A stretch of DNA of 45,892 nt, from the NCBI GenBank assembly GCA_020692245.1, contig JAIMKT010000004.1, forward strand, positions 55,279-101,170, in the 5' to 3' direction. The position numbers and the translations under genes are program-made. Shown here piece after piece: positions 19,199-28,537 of this stretch (position 1 is its first letter; each line of letters begins with the position of its first letter). This DNA is from Microcoleus sp. GA_180221_E-2-1-MAG-45_12 (GTDB lineage Bacteria > Cyanobacteriota > Cyanobacteriia > Cyanobacteriales > JAAUUE01). A model generated the notes under the pieces. That model did no database searches. It had not been told where the DNA came from and saw nothing but the letters and a program-made list of their open reading frames with translations.

Positions 19199-19933
19199 TT
19201 TGCTTGATCATCCTTTATTAAAATTGCTTTCTATCCCGGTACCAATTCCTCTACTCAAAATTCTTTATTTATAGGAAATTCAGTTATCTGAGATACAAAC
19301 TAACAAAACTTCCATAAGAAATTCATATCAGATTTTTTTGTTAGCAACGGAGCTGAACACAACCCCAACAACAATGTCATTCGGCTTGTCCATACCCTGC
19401 AAAGTCTTTTTTGGCAATGATCTTAGACATTCTAGCCATTGCTAATGTCAAGGAGACAGGAATTGAGATTCAACAATAGGATCAGGACATCTACTGTTGT
19501 CATTTCTACCTAATGTGTCTTAAATTTCACAAGAGGGTTCCCACTACCGAGAGTAGCTCTTCAGCAACTAGAGTTAATTCCGGTATCTAAGACAATCCTA
19601 AAAATCCAGTTATAAATAGTCATCTGAATTTTCCAAGGTTTCCGAATCTAGCTACAGATTCCTGTATAGAGGAGTCAATAATGTAACTAGTTCACCACTT
19701 CCCTAAACAAGGCTTGAGTTCCCCAGTCATATAGGAAAGTTGGAATCGGAAATCCTAGTTAGAGAAATTTTTGAGTTGTGTAAAGTTGCATAACTTCAAG
19801 AATCAGGTTATTCTTACAAACATGCTTGCTGCATTGTGATCTTGATCACAGTGAGTAGTGATAAATATCATTACAGGGCAGGTTCTGTATTCAAAAAACC
19901 TGTTCGTCGCTCGTCACACTAAGGAGGTCTTTT
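19199..19933. promoter_or_regulatory. Long leader region upstream of the LysM/M23 hydrolase gene
   Basis: A 735-bp interval with no credible gene. The 3' end carries a CRP-type operator (19835-19850), a possible -10 TATCAT at 19866-19871, a small hairpin CAGGTT (19879-19884)/AACCTG (19897-19902), and AAGGAGGT just before the TTG start. The first 600 bp show no recognisable RNA family; I looked for a c-di-AMP (ydaO) riboswitch and did not find its conserved blocks. The length suggests a long 5' leader or an unannotated small RNA. Confidence 0.5.
19835..19850. promoter_or_regulatory. CRP/SyCRP1-type operator
   Basis: TGTGATCTTGATCACA is a 16-base perfect palindrome and an exact match to the cAMP-receptor-protein consensus TGTGA-N6-TCACA, also used by cyanobacterial SyCRP1. 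Its centre is about 26 bp before a candidate -10 (TATCAT, 19866), close to the position of an activator overlapping the -35. The start codon of the LysM/M23 gene is 84 bp downstream. Confidence 0.75.
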
Positions 19934-22696
19934 TTGAAACCAACACACACGGATAAAACCAATTACTTGCTTGGCGGTATAGCCGACACTGAAGGGCAAC
20001 TTCACCCATCATTGGAAGATAAAGCCAATAGCCCAGAAGTTAACCGCCGTGCCTATAAGTCAGCCGCCATGCTAGGTCTGGCTCTTTCCCTCGGAGCCTC
20101 CGGGGTATTTATCCCCAACCAAGGTGATGAAGCGATCGCTGTTGAGCCTTCGATCGTCAGCCCGACAGTAAATCCTGCTAATCCTGAGCAATCTAGTAGC
20201 AGTCCGGCAAATATCCAGACAAATATTCAGGGAAACAACCTAAATCCGTCAGCTAGTTCATTAAGTAACACGTCAGTAAATACATCAAATGTTCCCCTAG
20301 TTGGCTTGCAAGCTTCTACACAAATTTCTAATCAATCTCCAGCACAATCTAGTAATTCTCCAGAGCCAAGGGCGGCAGTACAGCCCCAACCTCCTGTGGT
20401 TATTACTCCCATATCATCGGCAATTTATCATCAGGTACAGTCTGGGGAAACCCTTTGGCAACTGGCTCAAAAATATCAGGTATCCTCTGAAGCCATTGCT
20501 CAAGCAAATAATCTCAATGTCAAGGCTACGATCGCCGTTGGTCAGACCCTAAAAATTCCTACCTCTGGTACTCACGAATTTCAGTTAGGTGAAACCGGAG
20601 ATAGTAATTCCCCCACCTACGTTGTCCCCAAAGCTCAAATCCAGAGAGTTGCAAGCTTTGCCTCTGGGGGGGTAAATGCAAATAACTCTACTTTTAATGA
20701 TAACTCTCAGCTCCAAAATAGGCAAAATGCTGCTCTCCAAAATCTACGGGGAGAACGGGATAGACTCAAGGAAACCCTAGGCGGTTGGCAATCAGAAAGC
20801 AATCCTTCCGTTAGTTCGGCAATTCCTACAGCCAGTCCGACAGTTAATCCAACCATTGATGCTTCATTACCCAGTAATATTTCGACAACAGCAAGCGTAA
20901 ATAGAAACTCTGGTTGGCTCACCAATTCTCAAGCAACGGAACGAGTAAACCTCCGCCTCGAAGCAAACTCAACATCAGGTTCAACTACAAATTCATCTAC
21001 AACATCTATAAATCCAGCTACAAATCAAACTTTTAATGTAAATTCTAGTCCTAGGACTGGAGTTGACAACAATAACGTTGCTAGTGGTGATCAAAATAAT
21101 CCTCAAGCACCAGATCAGCAAGTAAACATAACGAGTCAACCGACTAGACCGATCGTGGTGGCTTCGACAGCGGCGGCGGAACAATTGTCTGCTCGATACT
21201 CCCAAGGGAAATCTGCCATGATATCTGGGATCAATTCCCTAGCTACCACAGCGATGAGAACTATTCCTGCTACTGGTGCAGAGACCCTGAATAATATTAA
21301 TGCCAACGGTATCGATAATAGTGTTGTCGATCGCCCCCAACCAGAGAGCCTCAATGCTGTCCCTCCCGCCCCTGTAGTCGTTAATACTGGTGTGAATACT
21401 GGTGTTGGTGGTAGATGGTTGAATAGTCCCGCTAGCGAAGGTGGTGTCACCAGTGGGAATAAGCAATCTTCTGGTTGGTCAAGTAATGGTACTGACGGAC
21501 AAGAATCTTCGAGGGTCATAGCTTTCAACTCTTCTCCCGATTCTCAATCTATCTTGCCTTCTCCAGACCCAACTAATGAGCAACGGCGTGCTGAAGTTCA
21601 CCGCGTCCAACCCGGAGAAACTCTGGATGCGATCGCTCGGCGTTATGGCACTACCCGTCAAGAACTAATTGCTGCCAATAGATTAACTAATCCGAACCGC
21701 ATTTTAGTTGACCAAAGAATCACAATTCCCAACACTGCTAGTAGTGTTATTCCTGAAAACCTCTCCCCTGTTAGAGGCACTCGAGATAATAACTCCTTAG
21801 GAGTAACGCCCCCTTTACCCCTGCCCACGGCAACGGTGGCTTCCCTACCCCAAGCAACTCCTAGTAACTTCTTTGGCAGGGTCATGGAGGATTCTGTCCC
21901 CACTACCAATCAACTCAACCAAGATGAGCTAGTTATCCAAAGATTGCGGGATGATATTCGGAGAATGCGGGGAGAATACCAACAACAAAGAACAAATCAA
22001 CCTGTTCTGTCTAACCTCAACCAATCTCCCAGTCCGGTGTTGGAAAGAACTGTGGCTGCTAATCCTTCGATCGCAACTCCCCAAAGAACTGAGAGAGTTA
22101 ATCCAGAGTTTCAGCCTAGTGTGGGTGGGCAGTTCCCCCAAGCATCCCCCTCTTCCCCATCTCAGGTTACTGCTTCTCCACAAATTGTAGCGGCAGCACC
22201 GACTCAGGGGGCTAACTACAACCCGATGCTCCAAGTTCCGATCGGACAACTGGTCTCGCCAGAATTACCACCCCTAGCTCCCGCAGACAGCTATCTCCCC
22301 GATAGTCCAGCCCAATTTAATGGCTATATTTGGCCAGCCGAAGGTATTTTGACCTCTGGTTATGGGCAACGCTGGGGAAGAATGCACAGAGGTATTGATA
22401 TTGCAGCTCCTGTGGGCACTCCAATTGTGGCTGCGGCTCCCGGTGTGGTCATTACCGCAGGCTGGAATAGTGGTGGCTATGGTAATCTGGTGGAAATTGA
22501 GCATCCAGATGGCAGTGTCACTTTGTATGCTCACAATGACCGGGTATTAGTCCGGCAAGGGCAGGAAGTAGCTCAAGGTGAACAGGTAGCAGAGATGGGT
22601 AGTACTGGTTTTAGTACCGGGCCCCACCTCCATTTTGAAATTCATCCGACAGGAAGAGGCGCCGTTAACCCGATCGCCATGCTCCCAAGGGAATAA
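19934..22696 (+). CDS. LysM and M23 metallopeptidase domain protein (peptidoglycan endopeptidase, NlpD-like)
   Basis: A 920-residue envelope protein. A hydrophobic segment (about 44-62, AAMLGLALSLGASGVFI) follows a 40-residue cytoplasmic-looking leader, suggesting a membrane anchor or late signal peptide. Two LysM domains bind peptidoglycan: about 163-208 (YHQVQSGETLWQLAQKY) and about 553-600 (VHRVQPGETLDAIARRYG). Between them lie long Ser/Asn/Thr/Pro/Gln-rich linkers. The C-terminal M23 (LytM) domain (about 796-918) has the zinc site GRMHRGIDIA and HLHF, so it looks catalytically complete. Start is TTG at 19934 behind a perfect AAGGAGGT. Upstream is a CRP-type operator, so it may be controlled by cAMP. 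A terminator follows at 22743. Confidence 0.92.
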   Translation: MKPTHTDKTNYLLGGIADTEGQLHPSLEDKANSPEVNRRAYKSAAMLGLALSLGASGVFIPNQGDEAIAVEPSIVSPTVNPANPEQSSSSPANIQTNIQGNNLNPSASSLSNTSVNTSNVPLVGLQASTQISNQSPAQSSNSPEPRAAVQPQPPVVITPISSAIYHQVQSGETLWQLAQKYQVSSEAIAQANNLNVKATIAVGQTLKIPTSGTHEFQLGETGDSNSPTYVVPKAQIQRVASFASGGVNANNSTFNDNSQLQNRQNAALQNLRGERDRLKETLGGWQSESNPSVSSAIPTASPTVNPTIDASLPSNISTTASVNRNSGWLTNSQATERVNLRLEANSTSGSTTNSSTTSINPATNQTFNVNSSPRTGVDNNNVASGDQNNPQAPDQQVNITSQPTRPIVVASTAAAEQLSARYSQGKSAMISGINSLATTAMRTIPATGAETLNNINANGIDNSVVDRPQPESLNAVPPAPVVVNTGVNTGVGGRWLNSPASEGGVTSGNKQSSGWSSNGTDGQESSRVIAFNSSPDSQSILPSPDPTNEQRRAEVHRVQPGETLDAIARRYGTTRQELIAANRLTNPNRILVDQRITIPNTASSVIPENLSPVRGTRDNNSLGVTPPLPLPTATVASLPQATPSNFFGRVMEDSVPTTNQLNQDELVIQRLRDDIRRMRGEYQQQRTNQPVLSNLNQSPSPVLERTVAANPSIATPQRTERVNPEFQPSVGGQFPQASPSSPSQVTASPQIVAAAPTQGANYNPMLQVPIGQLVSPELPPLAPADSYLPDSPAQFNGYIWPAEGILTSGYGQRWGRMHRGIDIAAPVGTPIVAAAPGVVITAGWNSGGYGNLVEIEHPDGSVTLYAHNDRVLVRQGQEVAQGEQVAEMGSTGFSTGPHLHFEIHPTGRGAVNPIAMLPRE

Positions 22697-22742
22697 ACAG
22701 GGATTAGGTTATTTCAAAAAGTAATCCCAAGAAATTTAAGGG

Positions 22743-22771
22743 GAGTTCAGTTAATTCTGGACTCTTTTTTT
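22743..22771 (+). terminator. Rho-independent terminator after the LysM/M23 gene
   Basis: Stem GAGTTCAG (22743-22750) pairs with CTGGACTC (22757-22764) with one G-U pair, loop TTAATT, followed by a run of seven T. It lies about 47 bp after the stop codon. Confidence 0.85.
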
Positions 22772-22930
22772 ATCGAGCTTATCGAAAAATTTGGGATAAT
22801 ATATTTCCATCAATGTCTAGTCTACAATCAATGTTAATAGCCTCAAATGAACACTAAAAAATCTGAGACTAAAACAGAAAAATCGGTAATCAATCTCAGA
22901 TTATAGGGTTAGGTTTAGCTGATCTAGGAG

Positions 22931-24025
22931 TTAGGTTTTGGGAAGGAATTTAGCATACTCTTCTGGGGTAAGAATACTTTCTTTGATGTTGATCTTTTTC
23001 GGAATTAGCTTTAGTTCAAAAAAGGTATCGGCGATCGTCTGTTGAGTTTTTACTAGTTCATCAGTGATGGGTTCCAAAGTCCAACCCTGTCTTTTTACTA
23101 CTGTTTCTGTCACTGGAACGGGGATACCTAAATCAGGAGCCAAAAGGTCGGCAACTTCTCTCGGTTTACTGATTGCCCAAGCCTGCACCGTTTTCAGTTC
23201 TTCTAAAATTGTCTTGATGGCAGGAGCCTGAGTTTTGGCAAAATCCTGAGAAGCTAACATATAGGTGCGCCGCTTACCACTTTGCTTGAGAATCCGCACA
23301 TTCCCCGTAGATTCAGCCGCCGCTAAGAAAGGATCCCAAACGACCCAAACATCTACTTTACCCTGCTCAAAGGCAATCCGAGCATCCGCAGGGGGCAGGG
23401 GTGCTGCTTCGATATCATCGGGAGATAAATTGACTTCTTGAAGAGACTTGATTAGTTGATAATGGGCGCTGGAGCCTTTAACAAAAGCAACTTTTTTGCC
23501 CTTGAGATCGGTCACTTGCTGCAAGGGAGAATCTTTCGGGACAATGATTGCTTGAGTTTCGGGATTACGTTCAGTGCTAGCAACATAAGTTATTTTCGCA
23601 CCCGCCGCCTGAGCAAAAATGGGGGGCAAATCTCCTGTGCCACCAAAGTCTACATTGCCAGTGTTGAGAGCTTCGAGCAGAGGGGGACCTGCTTGAAATA
23701 AATTCCAAGTAACATTGTAACCTTCTTGATTCAGGCGTTTTTCTAGATCACCTCTAGATTTGAGAATTGCTAGCTCTGAAGATTTTTGGTAGCCGATGCG
23801 GACTGTTTGGGTTGTTGCAGAGGCTGTGGGACTAGTTGTGGGGCTGGGTGTGTTAGCGGTGGGTTGGCTACTGGTGCAGGCTGCGAGGTTGATTGTGAGA
23901 ACTAAACCGATACCAAACCAATAGAAAAAGGCACTACGAAAAATTTGTCGAGTTCCAGAAAACAAGGCACTAAATAGATTTTGCCAAGATTTTTGCCAAG
24001 ATTTTTGCTGAGACTGAGGAATCAT
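22931..24025 (-). CDS. ssuA: Aliphatic sulfonate ABC transporter, substrate-binding lipoprotein
   Basis: A 364-residue SsuA/NrtA-like binding protein for alkanesulfonates. The N-terminus has a long leader, a hydrophobic stretch and a lipobox LAAC with Cys about 50, so it should be lipidated and matured by LspA. The mature part has the family pattern VRIGYQKSSELAILKSRGDL, TGNVDFGGTGDLPPIFAQAA and VWVVWDPFLAAAE. It is the last gene of ssuD-C-B-A. The start ATG has AGGAGG eight bases upstream. A DNA repeat in the leader duplicates KSWQ (KSWQKSWQN). Confidence 0.9.
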   Translation of the reverse strand: MIPQSQQKSWQKSWQNLFSALFSGTRQIFRSAFFYWFGIGLVLTINLAACTSSQPTANTPSPTTSPTASATTQTVRIGYQKSSELAILKSRGDLEKRLNQEGYNVTWNLFQAGPPLLEALNTGNVDFGGTGDLPPIFAQAAGAKITYVASTERNPETQAIIVPKDSPLQQVTDLKGKKVAFVKGSSAHYQLIKSLQEVNLSPDDIEAAPLPPADARIAFEQGKVDVWVVWDPFLAAAESTGNVRILKQSGKRRTYMLASQDFAKTQAPAIKTILEELKTVQAWAISKPREVADLLAPDLGIPVPVTETVVKRQGWTLEPITDELVKTQQTIADTFFELKLIPKKINIKESILTPEEYAKFLPKT

Positions 24026-24067
24026 AGGTTTACCTCCTAAAAAGTTTATTCTGGATTAAAGGTGGTG

Positions 24068-24850
24068 CTAGGTAAAAGCCAGCTCTTGTCTGCTGTAAGA
24101 GGCTGGGGAGGATAGGGCTGGTTCTTTATGCATGACTTGGGCGAGGAGTTTTTCTCTGAGATCAGTAAATTCCGCAGTTTCTCGGGGACGAGGACGGGGC
24201 AGATCGACGGTGAGGTCTAGGGCGATCGAGCCTTCGGCAATCACAATGACTCGATCAGCCAGGGCGATGGCTTCTTCTACATCATGGGTAACAAGAAGGG
24301 CAGTAAATCCCTGCTCTTGCCAGAGATGTTCAATCAAACCCTGCATTTCTAGGCGAGTAAGAGCATCTAAAGCTCCTAGGGGTTCATCGAGGAGGAGTAA
24401 CCGGGGATTGCTGACTAAAGCCCTTGCTAGAGCTACCCGTTGGCGCTGTCCCCCAGAGAGAATTGATGGATATTCCTTTGACCGATGACCTAAACCCACC
24501 TGTTGCAAAGTCCAGTGCGCCTGCGATCGCCAGTTATTCCGTAAACCCAAACCCACATTTTCGATTATTCGTCGCCAAGGTAATAGCCGGGCATCTTGGA
24601 ACATTACTCGCACCCTTGAGCTTAGTTGAGCGATCGGTGATTCATCTAGCAACACTCCACCATCACTAGGAGTTTCCAATCCAGCTACCAAACGCAGGAG
24701 GGTACTTTTGCCGCAACCACTCCGCCCCACGATCGCCACAAATTCTCCAGCTTTAATTTCTAAATTCAGAGAATTAAGAACAGAAACCCCACCAAATTGT
24801 TTAGTTAAATTCCACGCTTGAACTTGAATCCCTCGTTGTTGATTAGTCAT
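24068..24850 (-). CDS. ssuB: Aliphatic sulfonate ABC transporter, ATP-binding protein
   Basis: A 260-residue ABC ATPase that powers sulfonate import. Walker [14 protein letters not shown] is at about 42-54, the Q-loop in [11 protein letters not shown], the signature [15 protein letters not shown] at about 136-150, Walker [13 protein letters not shown] at about 157-168, and the switch His in [25 protein letters not shown] is typical of the nitrate/sulfonate/taurine class. It sits between ssuC and ssuA on the same strand, 42 bp upstream of ssuA. Confidence 0.94.
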   Translation of the reverse strand: MTNQQRGIQVQAWNLTKQFGGVSVLNSLNLEIKAGEFVAIVGRSGCGKSTLLRLVAGLETPSDGGVLLDESPIAQLSSRVRVMFQDARLLPWRRIIENVGLGLRNNWRSQAHWTLQQVGLGHRSKEYPSILSGGQRQRVALARALVSNPRLLLLDEPLGALDALTRLEMQGLIEHLWQEQGFTALLVTHDVEEAIALADRVIVIAEGSIALDLTVDLPRPRPRETAEFTDLREKLLAQVMHKEPALSSPASYSRQELAFT

Positions 24851-24976
24851 AGCTTTTTCCTTATTGATTAGTTTAGTTAAGTAGTTAATTGAGAGTTAAT
24901 TGAGCTTTAAGCCTTCATTAGTTTTAAGAATTAGCTCCAAGAATATCTGGCAATATTAGTAATGTTCCTAGGGAAG

Positions 24977-25828
24977 CTAGTTAGATACTTGATAATTAGG
25001 GTTCCAAGCTAACCACTTAGACTCTAAAAATTTAGCCACACTATCAGCTATTTTGCCTAATAAAGCATAGATAATAATACTCAAAACTACGACATCTGTT
25101 TGCAGAAACTCCCTAGCATTCATCGCCATATAACCAACTCCAGAATCTGCGGCGATCGTCTCGGCGACAATCAAAGTTAGCCACATAATTCCTAGGGAAA
25201 ACCGAATGCCAACCAAGATGGAAGATAAAGCTCCGGGAAAGACAATTTGCCAAAGTTGTTCCCATGAATTTAAGCCATAAACTTTGCCCATTTCAATTAA
25301 CCCCGGCTCTACAGAACGAATGCCATGAAAAGTATTGATATAAATCGGGAAAAATACGCCTAAAGCAACTAGAAATAAACGAGCCTCATCTCCAATTCCA
25401 AACCAGAGAATTACTAGAGGAATTAAGGCTAAGTGGGGGATATTACGAATCATTTGAATGGATGTATCAAGGATTTTCTCTGCAAAGGGAAATAATCCAT
25501 TTAATAGACCTAAACCTAAGCCAATAATGCCACCAATAATAAATCCTGTGATCGCTCTACCGCCGCTGATTACTACATGATTCAATAGCTCACCACTGGC
25601 TGTGAGACGAATTCCAGCTTCTACTACTGCTGTCGGGGCGGGGAGGACTCTGGTAGAGATAATATTAGCTTGTACTAAAATTTGCCAGATAATAATTAAG
25701 ACAATCGGGACTATCCAAGGGATAATCTGCCGAGAAATGATTTGCCTAAGAATAAATTGCTTAGAATCATTTGAACTAATTGAATTAGCTGATCGAGGAT
25801 TAGTTTGTTTTTGAGAATAACTATACAT
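24977..25828 (-). CDS. ssuC: Aliphatic sulfonate ABC transporter, permease
   Basis: A 283-residue inner-membrane permease of the SsuC/TauC class with about six transmembrane segments (first about 33-52, IVPIVLIIIWQILVQ). The EAA coupling loop is visible as YGLNSWEQLWQIVFPGALSSIL at about residues 184-205 (landmark only), followed by GIRFSLGIMWLTLIVAE. It partners with SsuB and SsuA. Located between ssuD and ssuB, all on the minus strand. Confidence 0.92.
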   Translation of the reverse strand: MYSYSQKQTNPRSANSISSNDSKQFILRQIISRQIIPWIVPIVLIIIWQILVQANIISTRVLPAPTAVVEAGIRLTASGELLNHVVISGGRAITGFIIGGIIGLGLGLLNGLFPFAEKILDTSIQMIRNIPHLALIPLVILWFGIGDEARLFLVALGVFFPIYINTFHGIRSVEPGLIEMGKVYGLNSWEQLWQIVFPGALSSILVGIRFSLGIMWLTLIVAETIAADSGVGYMAMNAREFLQTDVVVLSIIIYALLGKIADSVAKFLESKWLAWNPNYQVSN

Positions 25829-25911
25829 AGGTTCAGTTTCTCTATTAGATATTAATTACAAAATCCTGATTTACAAACTTAATTAGAGAACATAAAAGTC
25901 AAAATATTTCT

Positions 25912-27078
25912 CTAAGAAGCTGTAGTTAGATTTTCTACTTTGGGTTGAGGGAAACTTTGATTGCCAATAATTTCGCCGATGGGACTAAATACTGGACTAG
26001 GTGTATTTACTACAGGACTTTCTAGAGGTAGTTCTGGAAGTAATAACTCAGCAACACGATAGGCTTCTTCCAAGTGGGGATACCCAGAGAAAATAAAAGT
26101 TTCAATGCCTAATTTGTAATACTCCAACATGCGATCGACTACCTGCTGTACACTCCCAACTAAAGCAGTTCCGGCTCCGCCCCGGACTAAACCAATTCCT
26201 GCCCAGAGATTGGGGCTAATTTCTAATTGATCTTTATCTTTACTTCCGCCTTGGTGGAGTTGTACCATCCGTCTTTGCCCTTCGGAATCAGCATTAGCTA
26301 GAGCTTTTTGCGCCGCCGCGATCGTATCTTCATCAAGATATTTAATGAGATTATTAGCTGCATCCCAAGCCTCGCTCTCAGTTTCTCGGACAATCACATG
26401 GAGGCGAATCCCAAAACGAATAGTTCTTCCCTGAGCTGCTGCCAGTTCCCGCATTTTTTGAATCTTTTCTGATACCTGTTGAGGTGGTTCTCCCCAAGTT
26501 AAGTACACATCAATATGTTTTGCTGCCACATCCATCGCTGCCGGGGAAGAGCCACCAAACCATAGGGGCGGATGGGGTTGTTGCACCAGAGGAAAAACAA
26601 TTTTGCCATTTTTAATATCAAGATGTTCTCCTTGAAAATTGGCAACTTCTCCTGCTGTAATCTGCCGCCAAACTGTGAGAAATTCATTAGTTAATTCGTA
26701 GCGTCCATCGTGGCTGAGGTGAACCCCATCTCCGGCTAATTCGAGAGGATCGCCACCAGTAACTACGTTAATAATTAAACGTCCTTGGGAGAGGCGATCG
26801 AAGGTAGCGGTCATCCGAGCCGACAAGGTAGGAGAAATAATTCCCGGTCGAATTGCTACAAGAAATTTCATTTTTTTAGTGACGGCAATCAAGGAAGCAG
26901 CCACAATCCACGCATCTTCACACGATCGACCCGTAGGCAGTAAAGCTCCTGTATAACCCAAACTATCTACTGCTTGGGCAATCTGCTGGAGATAATCCAA
27001 GGTCATGCTTCGACCACCCTGTCTCGTACCTAAATATCTCCCATCACCATGGGTAGGAATAAACCAGAGAACTTGCAT
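25912..27078 (-). CDS. ssuD: FMNH2-dependent alkanesulfonate monooxygenase
   Basis: A 388-residue flavin monooxygenase of the luciferase-like TIM-barrel family that oxidises alkanesulfonates to aldehyde and sulfite, freeing sulfur. The sequence has the SsuD N-terminus [16 protein letters not shown], the [16 protein letters not shown] stretch, [18 protein letters not shown] and [15 protein letters not shown], and the [20 protein letters not shown] end. The FMN reductase SsuE is not in this window. First gene of the operon, with an AGGAGG site a few bases before the ATG; the promoter should lie in 27079-27746. Confidence 0.95.
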   Translation of the reverse strand: MQVLWFIPTHGDGRYLGTRQGGRSMTLDYLQQIAQAVDSLGYTGALLPTGRSCEDAWIVAASLIAVTKKMKFLVAIRPGIISPTLSARMTATFDRLSQGRLIINVVTGGDPLELAGDGVHLSHDGRYELTNEFLTVWRQITAGEVANFQGEHLDIKNGKIVFPLVQQPHPPLWFGGSSPAAMDVAAKHIDVYLTWGEPPQQVSEKIQKMRELAAAQGRTIRFGIRLHVIVRETESEAWDAANNLIKYLDEDTIAAAQKALANADSEGQRRMVQLHQGGSKDKDQLEISPNLWAGIGLVRGGAGTALVGSVQQVVDRMLEYYKLGIETFIFSGYPHLEEAYRVAELLLPELPLESPVVNTPSPVFSPIGEIIGNQSFPQPKVENLTTAS

Positions 27079-27746
27079 TAAAAACCTCCTAAAATTTCGC
27101 TTTGAACCTTATCTTGCTGAACCTGAATTAGTCTCAATACTGAATATCATTAGTTAATGGAAACAAAAGCTACTGGAAATAAAAGCTACTGGAGTTAATG
27201 GAAACAAAAGCTACTAGGCGGGAGTGCAGGGCAATAGTCTCTCAACAACTTTAGTCTCCTTAAGAGCCAAATTAGAAATAAATCTCCAGTAACTCGATCA
27301 GAATTGTGTACTTTGAAAAGAGTATTACACAAGTATTTATGAAATACAAGCAGTAAATATTATAAATATTGAAGTGATGTAGCTTTAATTACTGAAAATA
27401 GGTGTAATCAAATACCAAAAATGTTAATGGCTTAAGTTAATAGCTTAATTTCAGTTAATTCATTTATAAATTTGTTTAATCAATACCCAATATTAAATAA
27501 CTTCAATAATTACAGCGTTTTTCAGCTAGATGAAGACACACTTTCCCCATATAACTCTTGGCGGAAACTGGATAAATTGTCGACAGGGGTAGAGTGGTGC
27601 TTTAGACTAGTCATGGAGTGTTTGGGGTCAATTATTAGGACTTTCTAACCTATTTCCCTAAGATTTCCCTGAAACTTTACTGATGATTTGACCGACTCCT
27701 CTCGATCGAAAACCGATGTTAATCTGAAAGACTAATCTACTAATCT
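27079..27746. promoter_or_regulatory. Divergent control region between ssuD and plsC, with repeats
   Basis: A 668-bp AT-rich interval without a gene. It holds three tandem copies of a motif ending AAAAGCTACT: two long copies of GTTAATGGAAACAAAAGCTA at 27153 and 27194 (period 41 bp) and a shorter one at 27177-27192. A TATAAT-like -10 facing ssuD is near 27359-27364. A GTA-N8-TAC box lies at 27379-27392 but is not convincingly placed. The repeats are 75-136 bp before ssuD and could bind a sulfur-starvation regulator. Confidence 0.5.
27153..27215. repeat. Direct repeats upstream of ssuD
   Basis: GTTAATGGAAACAAAAGCTA followed by CT occurs at 27153 and again at 27194. In between, AAATAAAAGCTACTGG (27177-27192) is a shortened copy. 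Nothing is known to me about its role. Confidence 0.8.
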
Positions 27747-28385
27747 ATGGAACCAAGCCGTGAACCCTTTGCCAGCCTCCTGCTCTACTACCTCTTCAAA
27801 TGGTCAGTAGTTAGTCCTGCTCTGTATACCTATTTTCAAGGCAGGGTTTATGGAGCAGACCAGGTTCCCAATGAGGGAAAATTAGTCGTGGTGAGTAATC
27901 ATGCCAGTGTATTTGACCCGCCCCTCTTGGCTTGTGCGATGCGCCGTCCAGTCGCCTTTATGGCAAAGGAAGAGTTATTTCAGATTCCGGTGTTAAAACA
28001 GGGGATGAAATTGTATGGAGCTTATCCAGTGAAGCGGGGAGCCTCCGATCGAGCAGCCCTCAAATCAGCGATGAATTCTCTCAACCAAGGCTGGGCTACG
28101 GGAGTATTCTTGCAGGGGACTCGATCGATAGACGGCAAAATCACCGATCCCAAGCTAGGTGCTGCCCTCATTGCTGCCATGGCAAAAGCTCCCATCCTTC
28201 CCGTTAGTCTTTGGGGAACCGAGAAAATTCTCCAAAAAGGTTCATCCCTACCCCACCCAGTCCCTATCACCATCCGCATTGGCACAGTCATCCCCGCCCC
28301 CCCTTCCACCAACCGAGCCGACCTAGAAACCACCACCCAAGAATGTGCTAACGTAATCAATGAATTACACTCTCAAGGAAGATAA
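27747..28385 (+). CDS. plsC: 1-acyl-sn-glycerol-3-phosphate acyltransferase
   Basis: A 212-residue membrane-associated acyltransferase that makes phosphatidic acid from lysophosphatidate. Catalytic H-x4-D is in SNHASVFDPP (His52, Asp57). The second motif reads FLQGTRS in place of the common FPEGTRS; I recall this variant from cyanobacterial homologues. GAYPVKRGASDRAALKSA is the usual third block. Normal length for the short cyanobacterial forms. Start ATG at 27747, no clear ribosome site. An AI-2E-family gene and purH follow on the same strand, but with a 152-bp gap. Confidence 0.9.
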   Translation: MEPSREPFASLLLYYLFKWSVVSPALYTYFQGRVYGADQVPNEGKLVVVSNHASVFDPPLLACAMRRPVAFMAKEELFQIPVLKQGMKLYGAYPVKRGASDRAALKSAMNSLNQGWATGVFLQGTRSIDGKITDPKLGAALIAAMAKAPILPVSLWGTEKILQKGSSLPHPVPITIRIGTVIPAPPSTNRADLETTTQECANVINELHSQGR

Positions 28386-28537
28386 TTAAATCTGCCATTA
28401 AACCCTTTACTAAAATCTAAATTCTCAATCTAAATTCTCAATCTAAATTCAATAAGCCTTCCCATCCCTAATTTCTCTAAACTCTTATCTCCCTGTACCT
28501 CCCCTTACCTCCCTGTACCTCCTTTACCTCCTTCCCC
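28386..28537 (+). repeat. Intergenic simple repeats before the AI-2E family gene
   Basis: Two blocks: TCTAAATTCTCAA repeated with a 13-bp period from 28416 to about 28453 (2.7 copies), then a pyrimidine-rich run of TACCTCC/CTTACCTCC units from about 28487 to 28536. The second block abuts the TTG start and consists of anti-Shine-Dalgarno-like CCTCC, so it cannot serve as a ribosome site. Confidence 0.7.

Noticed and set aside
19199-19834. Cyclic-di-AMP (ydaO) riboswitch before the LysM/M23 gene
   Set aside because: Such switches often precede wall hydrolases, but the conserved sequence blocks of the aptamer could not be found on the plus strand.
27379-27392. NtcA box GTAGCTTTAATTAC (GTA-N8-TAC)
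   Set aside because: This short pattern is expected about ten times by chance in a window of this size, and there is no -10 at the usual 22-23 bp in either direction; the gene is for sulfur and not nitrogen.
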